A stretch of DNA of 64,000 nucleotides, taken from assembly GCA_965216965.1 (NCBI GenBank), contig CBDCGX010000014.1:1-64000 (forward strand), read 5' to 3'. Below the pieces are notes generated by a model. The model was not told where the DNA came from. It saw nothing but the letters and a program-made list of their open reading frames with translations, and searched no databases. This DNA is from CBDAKK01 sp965216965 (lineage in GTDB: Bacteria > Spirochaetota > Spirochaetia > WTKD01 > G963693115). Positions 35,262 to 43,930 of this stretch are shown in pieces (within the stretch, counting starts at the first letter, position 1; each line of letters begins with the position of its first letter). A program made the position numbers and the translations under genes.

Positions 35262-37586
35262 ATGCCAAAAGAAGAAAAAAAAAGACATATACGAACTACG
35301 CTTATCAAAACAAAAAATGCTTACAATTCAAATGAAATACAAAGAGAGTTTAAAAAAAAGAAGTTTACAGTAAAACTTAAAAAACAAATAGAGTCTCCAG
35401 CCATTCCTACGCAAAAGAAAAATACACAAGAAAAAAAGCAAGAAAAAGAAAAAGGGCTTCTTATTACATCAAAATTTCCTCCTGCGCCAACGGCACCTCC
35501 TTCCAAAACATCAGAATATTCTAAGGTGGCTTCAAAAAAGAAATATAAAAAAGATGCTTTTGAAATAAGGCAAAAACCTAGAAATAAAACTGCTGTAGTA
35601 AACAAGGAAAACAGCAAGCAAAAACCTAAAGAAAAAAAAACCTTTTCTCTCTCACATGGCTCGCCACAACATTCACAACCGCCTTTTGAAAAAGGGCAGG
35701 TAGATTCACATGGAAAAAGAGTATTTAAAGCAACTCGAAAGAGGCAATTTGTTTCTAGAAAGAGAGAAACTAAGGAAAAAGAGCTCAATCTAAAAAAAGA
35801 ACGAGAACCTCAAGTTATTGTAAACCCGGTGCCAAAATCTATATCCATAATGGAAACTATTTCTGTTTCTGATCTTGCAAAAAAAATGAACTTAAAAGCA
35901 TCTGACTTGTTATCAAAATTAATGGAAATGGGCACTATCCATACGATCAATTCAATTATAGATGCAGAAACTGCCCAACTTTTAGCATCAGAATATAATT
36001 GTGAAATCACGATAGTCTCTTTGTATCAACAAACTATTTTAGAGACAGAAAAAGATGCCCCCGCATCATTATTACCTCGAGCTCCTATAGTAACAGTAAT
36101 GGGGCATGTTGATCATGGAAAAACAACTTTACTTGATACTATTAGGCAAACAAATATAACAGAAAAAGAACAAGGAAACATAACTCAACATATTGGAGCA
36201 TACCAAGTAGTTTTGAAAGATGGAAAAAATATAACATTTTTAGACACTCCAGGTCATGCAGCATTTTCACTTATGAGAGCACGTGGGGCACAACTTACAG
36301 ACATTGTTATATTAGTAATAGCTGCCGATGACGGGGTAAAACCCCAAACAAAAGAAGCGATAAATCATGCACGAGAAGCAAATGTTCCTATTATTGTTGC
36401 TCTTAATAAGATGGACAGTCCAGCAGCAAATGTAGATAAGGTATATAAAGAGCTTTCAGAAGTTGACCTTATTCCTGAAGAGTGGGGTGGAAATATCACA
36501 GTGTGTAAAATTTCGGCTCTTAAAGAAGACAATATAGATGATTTACTCACTCACGTTATATTGCATGCAGAATTACTTGATCTTAAAGCAAACCCACATT
36601 GTAAGGCAGAAGGAATAATAATTGAATCTCGTATAGAAAAAGGACATGGTATTGTAGCAACTGTATTACTTAAACGGGGAACATTAAAGATAGGAGATAA
36701 ATTCCTTGCAGGCATTTACTTTGGAAATGCTAGAGTGATTCTTAGCGATAAGGGAGAATTTCTTGAAAAAGCTACTCCCAGTATGCCCGTAGAAGTTATT
36801 GGATTAGAAGGGATACCCTCTGCAGGAGATCCTTTTCAAGTTACTGAAAATGAGAGAATTGCAAAACAAATTTCACTCAAACGTCAAGAACTCGTTAGAC
36901 ATAAAAGCATTGATAAAAAAATAAAAATGAATGCTGATACCTTTCTCACGCACATAGATACTCAAAAAAACCTTCTTGTTAAAAAAATTATAATTAAAGG
37001 TGATGTATATGGTTCTGTGGAAGCAATAAAATTTTCTCTTGAAGAAATTGGAAATGAAGAAGTGAAATTTCAAGTTATAAGTGCTATAACAGGACAAATT
37101 AATGAAAGCGATATAATGCTTGCATCTGCTTCAAATGCCGATATAATTGGCTTTAATGTAAAGCCATCGCAAAAAGTACAAATGCTTGCAAAACAAGAAA
37201 GGGTAGAAATCCATCGGTTTAGTATAATTTTTGACGTCATTGAAAAAATGAAAACTCTTGCCAGCACAATGCTTAAACCAGAAATAAAAAAAGAGAAAAT
37301 AGGAGAACTTGAGATAAAAGAAATATTTACTCTTTCTAATATAGGAACAATTGCAGGTTCCTATGTTACCAGTGGAATGATCCTAAAAAAATCTCTAGTG
37401 GTTGTGTTTAGAAATAACAAGCAAATTGCAGAAGATAGAATTGCATCACTTAAACGGTTTCATGATAATGTTAACAAGGTAGACACTGGCTATGAGTGTG
37501 GTATAATGCTCAAAGAAACACATGATTTGCAAATAGGTGATATTATGTATATTTTTGAAGAAAAAGAGATTACTCGCAACTTATAA
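35262..37586 (+). CDS. infB: Translation initiation factor IF-2
   Basis: IF-2 delivers fMet-tRNA to the ribosome and stimulates subunit joining. A very basic, low-complexity N-terminus (about 180 residues, many Lys, Gln and Pro) is followed by an IF2_N region (ISVSDLAKKMNLKASDLLSK). The G domain starts at about residue 275: G1 VMGHVDHGKTTLLDTI, switch FLDTPGHAAFSLMRARGAQ, G4 NKMD. Domains II to IV follow (GIIIESRIEKGHGIVATVLL, KGDVYGSVEAI). At 774 residues it is complete. Confidence 0.97.
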   Translation: MPKEEKKRHIRTTLIKTKNAYNSNEIQREFKKKKFTVKLKKQIESPAIPTQKKNTQEKKQEKEKGLLITSKFPPAPTAPPSKTSEYSKVASKKKYKKDAFEIRQKPRNKTAVVNKENSKQKPKEKKTFSLSHGSPQHSQPPFEKGQVDSHGKRVFKATRKRQFVSRKRETKEKELNLKKEREPQVIVNPVPKSISIMETISVSDLAKKMNLKASDLLSKLMEMGTIHTINSIIDAETAQLLASEYNCEITIVSLYQQTILETEKDAPASLLPRAPIVTVMGHVDHGKTTLLDTIRQTNITEKEQGNITQHIGAYQVVLKDGKNITFLDTPGHAAFSLMRARGAQLTDIVILVIAADDGVKPQTKEAINHAREANVPIIVALNKMDSPAANVDKVYKELSEVDLIPEEWGGNITVCKISALKEDNIDDLLTHVILHAELLDLKANPHCKAEGIIIESRIEKGHGIVATVLLKRGTLKIGDKFLAGIYFGNARVILSDKGEFLEKATPSMPVEVIGLEGIPSAGDPFQVTENERIAKQISLKRQELVRHKSIDKKIKMNADTFLTHIDTQKNLLVKKIIIKGDVYGSVEAIKFSLEEIGNEEVKFQVISAITGQINESDIMLASASNADIIGFNVKPSQKVQMLAKQERVEIHRFSIIFDVIEKMKTLASTMLKPEIKKEKIGELEIKEIFTLSNIGTIAGSYVTSGMILKKSLVVVFRNNKQIAEDRIASLKRFHDNVNKVDTGYECGIMLKETHDLQIGDIMYIFEEKEITRNL

Positions 37587-37595
37587 GATTTATTA

Positions 37596-37946
37596 ATGTC
37601 ATTAAGGAACATTCGTATTCAACAAATTCTTTTAGAAGAAATAAGCTCAATGATAGTATTGGGAAAAATAAAAGACCCTCGTGTTAGTAAGTTTCTTACT
37701 ATTATGCATGTAAAATTATCAAAAGATAGTACCTCAGCACAAGTTTTTGTTTCTTCATATGCTGATATTACTAGTGTAGAGCAAAGTGTACATGCTCTAA
37801 ATCATGCAAAAGGATTTATACAATCTCATATAGCAAAGAAATATTCTTTTAAATATACTCCTAAACTTCTTTTTAAATCAAGCAAAGCACTTACTGATGC
37901 CAGTAAGGTGCTAAATATAATTAATACTATTTCTAATAAAAAATAA
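37596..37946 (+). CDS. rbfA: RbfA, 30S ribosome-binding factor
   Basis: RbfA assists 16S maturation. The 116-residue protein shows RIQQILLEEISSMIVLGKIK, DPRVSKFLTIMHVKLSKDST, AQVFVSSYAD and PKLLFK. It lies 9 bases after infB and 1 base before truB in the standard order. No Shine-Dalgarno site is visible, so translation probably depends on coupling. Confidence 0.92.
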   Translation: MSLRNIRIQQILLEEISSMIVLGKIKDPRVSKFLTIMHVKLSKDSTSAQVFVSSYADITSVEQSVHALNHAKGFIQSHIAKKYSFKYTPKLLFKSSKALTDASKVLNIINTISNKK

Positions 37947-37947
37947 C

Positions 37948-38652
37948 ATGTCTTCTTCTCTTCCTTCTATTGCCTTACTTGTAAACAAGCCAGAGGGCAT
38001 AACTTCACATACGCTTACAAAAAAAATATCGCATCATTTCTCTCTCAAAGCAGGTCACACTGGCACTTTAGATAAGTTTGCAACAGGTCTTATGATTATA
38101 TTACTTGGAAAAGCTACAAAGCTTTCGCAGTTTTTTATGGGACTTAATAAAACATATGAAGCAATTATCAAACTAGGAGAACAAACAAGCACTCTTGATC
38201 CAGAAGGGACCTTAGAAAAAACAAGGCCTTTACCCCAAAGAGAAGAATTTGAAAAGGCTTTTAATAATTATAAAGGGGCATTAGATCAAGAGCCTCCAAT
38301 ATATTCTGCAATTCATATTTGTGGAAAAAGAGCCTGGAGATATGCCCAATCAGGAGATCAAGTTTCAATCCCTAAAAGACGTGTAAAAGTGCTTTCCTCA
38401 GGTATAACAATGTGGAAAGAACCTTTTGTTCATTGTATGTTTTCTGTATCGTCTGGAACATATATACGATCGCTTGCACGAGATATAGCTCTTGCATCAA
38501 ACACTGTTGCTTATGTCTATAAACTCAAGAGAACACAAATCCACTCTATACATCTTTCAGAAGCAGTATCACTTAAAGATATTGAGAAAAAACAATACAA
38601 TAATGCATTTATTCCAGCTGACACACTTCTTTCTCGTGTCAATAGCACTTAA
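37948..38652 (+). CDS. truB: TruB, tRNA pseudouridine-55 synthase
   Basis: TruB converts U55 in the T loop of tRNA. The catalytic Asp is in AGHTGTLDKFATGLMIILLG; other landmarks are LLVNKPEGITSH-like VNKPEGITSHTLTKK, KTYEAIIKLGEQTSTLDPEG, PPIYSAIHICGKRAWRYAQS and VSSGTYIRSLARDIA. The 234 residues lack the C-terminal PUA extension of longer TruBs. It ends the nusA operon. ribF and rpsO, which often follow, are not adjacent. Confidence 0.95.
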   Translation: MSSSLPSIALLVNKPEGITSHTLTKKISHHFSLKAGHTGTLDKFATGLMIILLGKATKLSQFFMGLNKTYEAIIKLGEQTSTLDPEGTLEKTRPLPQREEFEKAFNNYKGALDQEPPIYSAIHICGKRAWRYAQSGDQVSIPKRRVKVLSSGITMWKEPFVHCMFSVSSGTYIRSLARDIALASNTVAYVYKLKRTQIHSIHLSEAVSLKDIEKKQYNNAFIPADTLLSRVNST

Positions 38653-38710
38653 AATATAAAAACATCATCAATCTGGATGTTTTGAGTAAAAAAACATTAT
38701 TTATAAAAAT

Positions 38711-38766
38711 GGGATAAGAAATTTCCTTAAAAAGACATATATCTTTTTAATATTATTTCTTATCCC
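38711..38766. terminator. Nested double hairpin between convergent truB and symporter gene
   Basis: An outer perfect 12-bp stem (GGGATAAGAAAT, 38711-38722, with ATTTCTTATCCC, 38755-38766) encloses an inner perfect 9-bp stem (TTAAAAAGA, 38727-38735, with TCTTTTTAA, 38742-38750). Located between converging genes, it is a likely bidirectional terminator. A smaller hairpin (AAAACATC/GATGTTTT, 38659-38683) lies just after truB. Confidence 0.7.
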
Positions 38767-38808
38767 TAAACAATATATTTTTACTTCTAAAAATAAAAAT
38801 TATTCTTT

Positions 38809-40068
38809 TTACACTATAGTGGTTTTGTTTGCTTGTTCTTCAAGGTCTTCTTTTTCTGTTTTAGCAATAATTAAAGTACACACTGCATCTCCTGTAATAT
38901 TTACAACAGTTCTAGTCATATCTAAAATTCTATCTACGCCTATAATAAGTCCTATACCTTCAACTGGGAGTCCTACTTGAACAAGCACCATTGATAGCAT
39001 GACTAAACCTACTCCTGGAACACCCGCTGTTCCTATAGATGCTAACGTTGCTGTTAGAATAACTGCCACATAGTCTCCCATAGTTAGGCTAATGCCGTAT
39101 ACGGCTGCAATAAATACAACAGCAACCCCTTGCATAATAGCAGTTCCATCCATGTTTATAGTAGCACCTAATGGAATTGTAAAAGAGCTGACTGATTTTG
39201 ATACTCCAAATTTATTTTGAACAGTTTGCAATGTAACTGGTATTGTTGCTCCGCTACTAGAAGTTGAAAACGCAACAGACATAGCTGGGAAAAACTTTTT
39301 AAAGAATGTAAGTGGATTCATTTTTACAAAAGTTATTAAAAGCCCCTGATAAGTGAACAATGCATGTATAAACAATGCTCCTAGTACTGATGCCATATAT
39401 TTCAGCAAAGGAAGCATAGCACTATATCCTAGTAAAGCAAAGGTTTGTGCAATTAAGCAAAATACCCCAATAGGTGCGAATTTCATAATGAAATTAACCA
39501 TTGCCAATACTAAATTATTAGCAGTATCAAAGAGACTTTTTATCTTATTAGCCTTATCTCCAAGAAGCGTTAACACGGCTCCTGTTAATAATGCAAAAGC
39601 AATTATTTGTAGCATCTTCCCTTTAGCCATTGCATCAATAGGATTTGATGGTACCATATCAATTAATACGTCTGCAAACGGTTTAGATTCTCCAATAGTT
39701 TTATTAACTGTGTTAATTGAACTTGGTGTTAATCCAGCTCCGGGATCAATGAGGTTTGAGACTACTAAGGCAATAACAATTGCAATAGCTGTTGTAATTA
39801 AATAAAACCCTAAGGTTTTAGCACCTATTCTTCCTAGTTTTTTGATATCTCCTATTGAGGCTGCCCCTACAGTCAAAGAGATAAGTACTAGTGGAACTAC
39901 CATCATCTTAATTAGTTTAATAAATATTGATCCACCTGTCTTGAGAGCAAATTCAATAATGTAATTTGATACAAATGGAATTTCTTTCATTGGATATAAT
40001 ATTAATCCAAAAATTATACCCACAATTAAACCAATAAGAATTTTTGTTGTTAACGTTGATTTCTTCAT
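38809..40068 (-). CDS. Dicarboxylate/amino acid:cation symporter (DAACS family, GltP/DctA-like)
   Basis: A sodium- or proton-coupled transporter for glutamate, aspartate or C4-dicarboxylates. Eight or so membrane helices are visible. Signature motifs are the serine-rich loop SVAFSTSSSGATIPVTLQT, the unwound TM7 motif TINMDGTAIMQG, and the TM8 substrate site DRILDMTRTVVNITGDAVCT; the Arg/Asp arrangement suits an acidic amino acid or dicarboxylate. ATG 40068 follows a strong AAGGAG site, unlike many neighbours. A 482-base spacer lies upstream and a double hairpin downstream, so it is an isolated unit. GOGAT is encoded in the same window, so glutamate uptake may tie in. Confidence 0.93.
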   Translation of the reverse strand: MKKSTLTTKILIGLIVGIIFGLILYPMKEIPFVSNYIIEFALKTGGSIFIKLIKMMVVPLVLISLTVGAASIGDIKKLGRIGAKTLGFYLITTAIAIVIALVVSNLIDPGAGLTPSSINTVNKTIGESKPFADVLIDMVPSNPIDAMAKGKMLQIIAFALLTGAVLTLLGDKANKIKSLFDTANNLVLAMVNFIMKFAPIGVFCLIAQTFALLGYSAMLPLLKYMASVLGALFIHALFTYQGLLITFVKMNPLTFFKKFFPAMSVAFSTSSSGATIPVTLQTVQNKFGVSKSVSSFTIPLGATINMDGTAIMQGVAVVFIAAVYGISLTMGDYVAVILTATLASIGTAGVPGVGLVMLSMVLVQVGLPVEGIGLIIGVDRILDMTRTVVNITGDAVCTLIIAKTEKEDLEEQANKTTIV

Positions 40069-40085
40069 TTTTAATTTCTCCTTAT

Positions 40086-40132
40086 TTTTTCATTATTATA
40101 AAATTTATAAAATTTTTCATTATTATAAAATT
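40086..40132. repeat. Two exact 20-base direct repeats
   Basis: TTTTTCATTATTATAAAATT occurs at 40086-40105 and again at 40113-40132, a 27-base period, in the leader of the symporter gene. It could be a tandem duplication or paired binding sites. Confidence 0.75.
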
Positions 40133-40460
40133 AATCCAGTAACGTTTGAAGTATATGTTAATACATGAATGCCTCCTTAATGATCTATAAACTAAAATAG
40201 ATTAAGTTTTGCGAAAGTAGTAAAAAAATATTTGTGATGTAATCATATTAAAATATGTCATCTTTCATATAGAAAAGATACATTTTTTTTCTACAAAAAT
40301 ATAATTTTATTATATCACAAATACAATGAAAAAGCATCTTTATTCCCTGTATATTTTATACATAGCATTATTCATTTATTTTTTATTACAAATCTTTATA
40401 GATGTAAAAATATTTTATATAAATTAATGTATAGGAACATATTAAAAATGTTTAAAAGGC

Positions 40461-40489
40461 TTGTAATTTTGGAAGATATTTATTATAAT
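40461..40489 (+). promoter_or_regulatory. Probable rny promoter
   Basis: TTGTAA (40461-40466), 17-base spacer, perfect TATAAT (40484-40489). The transcript would start near 40496, with a GGGAG ribosome site at 40541-40545 before ATG 40551. Confidence 0.6.
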
Positions 40490-40550
40490 AGTCACAATTA
40501 TATAAAATTATATTTTATATAAATTTATTTTAACAAATAGGGAGTGATAT

Positions 40551-42089
40551 ATGATTACAATATTAATATCAATAGCACTTCTCTTAATTGGCATAGTAAT
40601 AGGATTAGTATCATTATGGATATATTCAAAATCTTCTTTAACATCTGCAGAGCAAAGAGCAGCGAGGGTTATATCAGATGCTAAATTACAAGCTGAAACT
40701 CTTAATAAGGAATACCTTTATGAGGCAAGAGAGCAACTTCAAAAAGAAAAGAAAGAGCACAATAATGAGGTAAGAGAAGCTCAACGAGAGTTAAATCAGC
40801 TTAAGTTCCGTTTACAAAAACGAGAAGACCAAATTGAGGAGAAATTATCCCGTTTGGAACAACAACAAAGAGAAGTACTTGACAATAAAGAGAAGATAAA
40901 ACAACGTGAAAGTGAATTAGAAAAAGAAAGAAATGAAATAATACACAAGCTTGAATCTATAGCTCGCCTCACTGCTGAAGAAGCAAGAAAATTGCTTATA
41001 GAACAGGTTACGGCAAGTGCTAAACAACAAATGCAATTTCTTACTCACAAAATAGAACAAGATGCTGTTCAATCTGCAGAACGAAGGGGAAAAGAGCTTA
41101 TTGTAATGGCAGCTCAGCGCCTTGCTTCTGAAGTAAGTGCAGAAGCAACCATATCGACAGTAATACTTCCCAATGAAGAAATGAAGGGTCGTGTTATTGG
41201 AAAAGACGGACGAAACATACGATCTATAGAAACACTTACTGGTGCGGATATCATAATAGATGACACCCCCGAGGCGGTAATTGTATCATGCTTTAATCCA
41301 GTACGAAGAGCAATAGCAGTACAAACTCTTTCTAATCTTGTAAAAGATGGACGTATTCACCCAGCAAAAATAGAAGAAGAAGTTATCAAAGTTACACAAA
41401 ATCTCAATAAAGTTGTATACGAAGAGGGAGAAAAGGCATTCTTAGATCTTGGACTTCATGGCTCCATGCATTCAGATGGGTTATGTGCTATAGGAAGATT
41501 AAAATTTAGAACAAGCTATGGTCAAAATGTTCTCAATCACTCAAAGGAAGTTGCTTCTATAGCTGGAATTCTTGCGAAAGAAATTGGCATTGCAAATGTA
41601 GATATAGCAAAGCGTGGAGCGCTGCTCCACGATGTTGGTAAAAGTATGGATTCCAATGTGTCTCTCAGTCATGTAGAACTTGGTGTCGATTTAGCAAAAC
41701 GTATCAATGAGTCTCCAGAAGTAATAAATTGTATTGCAGCTCATCATGGCGATGTTCCACATACTTGTATAGAATCCGTCATTGTACAAACAGCAGACGC
41801 TATTTCGGCTTCACGACCAGGTGCAAGGCGAGATACTCTTGAAAGTTATATAGAGCGACTTGAAAAACTTGAAGCAATGACAGCCGATATACCGGGCATA
41901 CAAAACACCTATGCTCTTCATGCAGGAAGAGAATTAAGAGTCATAATTAAAAGCGATGAAGTTTCTGACTCAGAAGTGTTAAATATAGCAAAAAGTATTT
42001 GTCAACGAATAGAAGAAAATCTTAAACATCCTGGACGAATAAAAGTCGTTGCAATACGAGAACAACGAATTATAGAATATGCTCGCTAA
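40551..42089 (+). CDS. rny: Ribonuclease Y
   Basis: RNase Y is a membrane-bound endoribonuclease that starts mRNA decay. It has an N-terminal membrane helix (ISIALLLIGIVIGLVSLWIY), a long charged coiled coil (about residues 25-160), a KH domain (GRVIGKDGRNIRSIETLTGA) and an HD domain (LNHSKEVASIAGILAKE, GALLHDVGKSMD, INCIAAHHGD). The length of 512 residues and the domain order are standard. Confidence 0.96.
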   Translation: MITILISIALLLIGIVIGLVSLWIYSKSSLTSAEQRAARVISDAKLQAETLNKEYLYEAREQLQKEKKEHNNEVREAQRELNQLKFRLQKREDQIEEKLSRLEQQQREVLDNKEKIKQRESELEKERNEIIHKLESIARLTAEEARKLLIEQVTASAKQQMQFLTHKIEQDAVQSAERRGKELIVMAAQRLASEVSAEATISTVILPNEEMKGRVIGKDGRNIRSIETLTGADIIIDDTPEAVIVSCFNPVRRAIAVQTLSNLVKDGRIHPAKIEEEVIKVTQNLNKVVYEEGEKAFLDLGLHGSMHSDGLCAIGRLKFRTSYGQNVLNHSKEVASIAGILAKEIGIANVDIAKRGALLHDVGKSMDSNVSLSHVELGVDLAKRINESPEVINCIAAHHGDVPHTCIESVIVQTADAISASRPGARRDTLESYIERLEKLEAMTADIPGIQNTYALHAGRELRVIIKSDEVSDSEVLNIAKSICQRIEENLKHPGRIKVVAIREQRIIEYAR

Positions 42090-42130
42090 ATACGAGTATA
42101 TTCTTTTACATTTTTGGTTTTTCTTGTAAT

Positions 42131-43138
42131 ATGAAGATGTATGAATCAAAGAAAAAGAACGAGAATGCTCAAGAAAACGATTATCATGTAAAAGCTTCCA
42201 TAACAGGAAGCTTGCTTTTTGTATTACAAAAACATTTTAAAAGATTCTCAAAAGATACATTGTTATCATTTATATTTTGTGGTGAAATAAAAGTGAACGG
42301 TAGTATCATTAAAACTCACTTACATAAAGTAAAGAGAGGAGATCATCTTCTAATTCTTAGAAAAGATTCTTATGTTTCTCGAGGCGCATATAAAATAGTA
42401 CACCCCATAGAAAAATGGAATATACGTGTTAAGGATAAAATCTGGCTAGATTGCGGTGCTGCAACAGGAGGATTTACAGATTATTTACTTTCATTAGGTG
42501 CTTCTGCTGTGCATACGGTAGACATTGCATACAATGCCTTAGCGTATAAACTTCGAATAGACAAAAGAGTATTAGTTCATGAAAAAACCAATATATTTTC
42601 TGTAAACTCACTTACACCTACTGTAGATTCTGCTGTAGTAGACGTGTCTTTTAGATCTCTAAGAAACGTATTATCTCATGTATTATCCCTTTGCAAAGAG
42701 GGATGTGCACTCGCATTGTGTAAACCGCAATTTGAGCTTGCTTATACCCTGCGTAATAATAAAAAAAAAACATCTCAAAGATCTGTTGATATCGATAAAA
42801 ATGAAAACTCCATACTTACAAATGCAATACATAAGCTAAAAAACACTACAAATGGTGAAGAAAAATTTTCTGGAGTAATAAGGAACGATATAATAAGAAA
42901 GAATGTGATTCTTAAAACAATACTTTCTCTTTTAAAAGAACAAGTGTTTACTCATGCGATATGCCCTGCTGGCATTCATGGGCGGAGGGGAAACCAAGAA
43001 TTCTTTTTATATGTACGTAACATTATCCCCCAAACACTTGAAAAAGACTTGCTACATTGTAGCACTTCAAAAAATGAAATCTGCCACTCTTTTTACAAAG
43101 AGTTATATGACAAAAGCATGCATGTGAATAACCTATAA
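42131..43138 (+). CDS. tlyA: TlyA-family rRNA 2'-O-methyltransferase
   Basis: TlyA methylates the 2'-OH of cytidines in 16S/23S rRNA. An N-terminal S4 domain (CGEIKVNGSIIKTHLHKVKR) leads to the FtsJ-like methyltransferase: YVSRGAYKI, SAM motif LDCGAATGGFTDYLL, VDVSFRSL and LCKPQFEL. After KPQFE there is an extra Lys/Asn/Ser-rich insert of about 40 residues, and the total of 335 residues exceeds the usual ~270. The end ICPAGIHGRRGNQEFFLYV is a family feature. It overlaps the convergent gene by 6 bases. Confidence 0.9.
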   Translation: MKMYESKKKNENAQENDYHVKASITGSLLFVLQKHFKRFSKDTLLSFIFCGEIKVNGSIIKTHLHKVKRGDHLLILRKDSYVSRGAYKIVHPIEKWNIRVKDKIWLDCGAATGGFTDYLLSLGASAVHTVDIAYNALAYKLRIDKRVLVHEKTNIFSVNSLTPTVDSAVVDVSFRSLRNVLSHVLSLCKEGCALALCKPQFELAYTLRNNKKKTSQRSVDIDKNENSILTNAIHKLKNTTNGEEKFSGVIRNDIIRKNVILKTILSLLKEQVFTHAICPAGIHGRRGNQEFFLYVRNIIPQTLEKDLLHCSTSKNEICHSFYKELYDKSMHVNNL

Positions 43139-43885
43139 CTTGCTTCTAAGATAGATTTTATCTATAGGATTTTTTATAGCAATTCCTGAATCACCACTTA
43201 AAAACAAAACCGATTTTCCCTCTATAAGAATTTGAACTTTATCTATTGTTGGAAACTCTGTGCTTGTGTATACAATTTGAAACAGTTGAGCCATGCTTGC
43301 AATAGGACCTCCTGAATTGAATTGAAATTCATCGTTAAAATCAAGATATGCAATGTTATCTTTCACATAAATTGAACGAACAAGACCTGCTTTAGGGATA
43401 AAGCTTTTAATATTATTATTTTGTTCTTTTTGAGTAGGACCTTTAAATAATTCTTTGAGTGTATTTGTAAGTATAGCATTTGTTCTTTCTATATTTCGCT
43501 TCCTAGGAATCATTGTGAATAACCCATCATTATTCATTTTTACAAAATACACGGTAGTTACAATGTTATCAACATCCTTTGTAGAAAGTGGGGGGGGATC
43601 ATTGCTTGGTGTATTACCTGTAGAAAAACTATCTTCATTCTTTTTTTCTTCTTTAGATTGTAATGAAGAAGTATCTTCTTTTATAGGAGTTTGTTTTTCT
43701 TTTTTTGTTGTGGATTCTTCTGTAGATGTAAATTGGTATAGTAGTGTTCTTATTGTCCCAAAATTTGAAAGAGCATAAAAAAATGTAAAGGCAACAAGAA
43801 TAATCCATAAAATAGCATTAAGTGAGATCTTTTTTTTGCGCTTTCTAACTTTTTTTTTCTTTGAAAAGAACATAAATACTATCAC
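43133..43885 (-). CDS. Membrane-anchored GerMN-domain protein
   Basis: A basic N-terminus and one transmembrane helix (LNAILWIILVAFTFFYAL) are followed by a Thr/Ser/Glu/Lys-rich linker and a C-terminal GerMN domain: TVYFVKMNNDGLFTMIPRKR, TLKELFKGPT, IYVKDNIAYLDFNDEFQF and TSTEFPTIDKVQILIEGK. The Pro-Pro-Pro in the linker is coded by a C8-containing run (G8 at 43590-43597 on the + strand). It is a second GerMN protein besides that at 28209. Role probably in the envelope; exact function unknown. Confidence 0.78.
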   Translation of the reverse strand: MIVFMFFSKKKKVRKRKKKISLNAILWIILVAFTFFYALSNFGTIRTLLYQFTSTEESTTKKEKQTPIKEDTSSLQSKEEKKNEDSFSTGNTPSNDPPPLSTKDVDNIVTTVYFVKMNNDGLFTMIPRKRNIERTNAILTNTLKELFKGPTQKEQNNNIKSFIPKAGLVRSIYVKDNIAYLDFNDEFQFNSGGPIASMAQLFQIVYTSTEFPTIDKVQILIEGKSVLFLSGDSGIAIKNPIDKIYLRSKL

Positions 43886-43930
43886 TAGTATAGTGATAAA
43901 TATAATAAATGTGAAGTATAATAAAAATAG

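Larger units (their letters stand above)
40069..40550. other. 482-base AT-rich spacer without a gene
   Basis: This divergent region separates the symporter and rny genes. It holds a 20-base direct repeat near the symporter start and a near-consensus promoter for rny; otherwise only AT-rich sequence without a plausible reading frame or RNA fold that I can recognise. Confidence 0.6.

Noticed and set aside
39353..39805. 150-codon + strand frame opposite the symporter
   Set aside because: Mirrors symporter codons; no start signal or family similarity.
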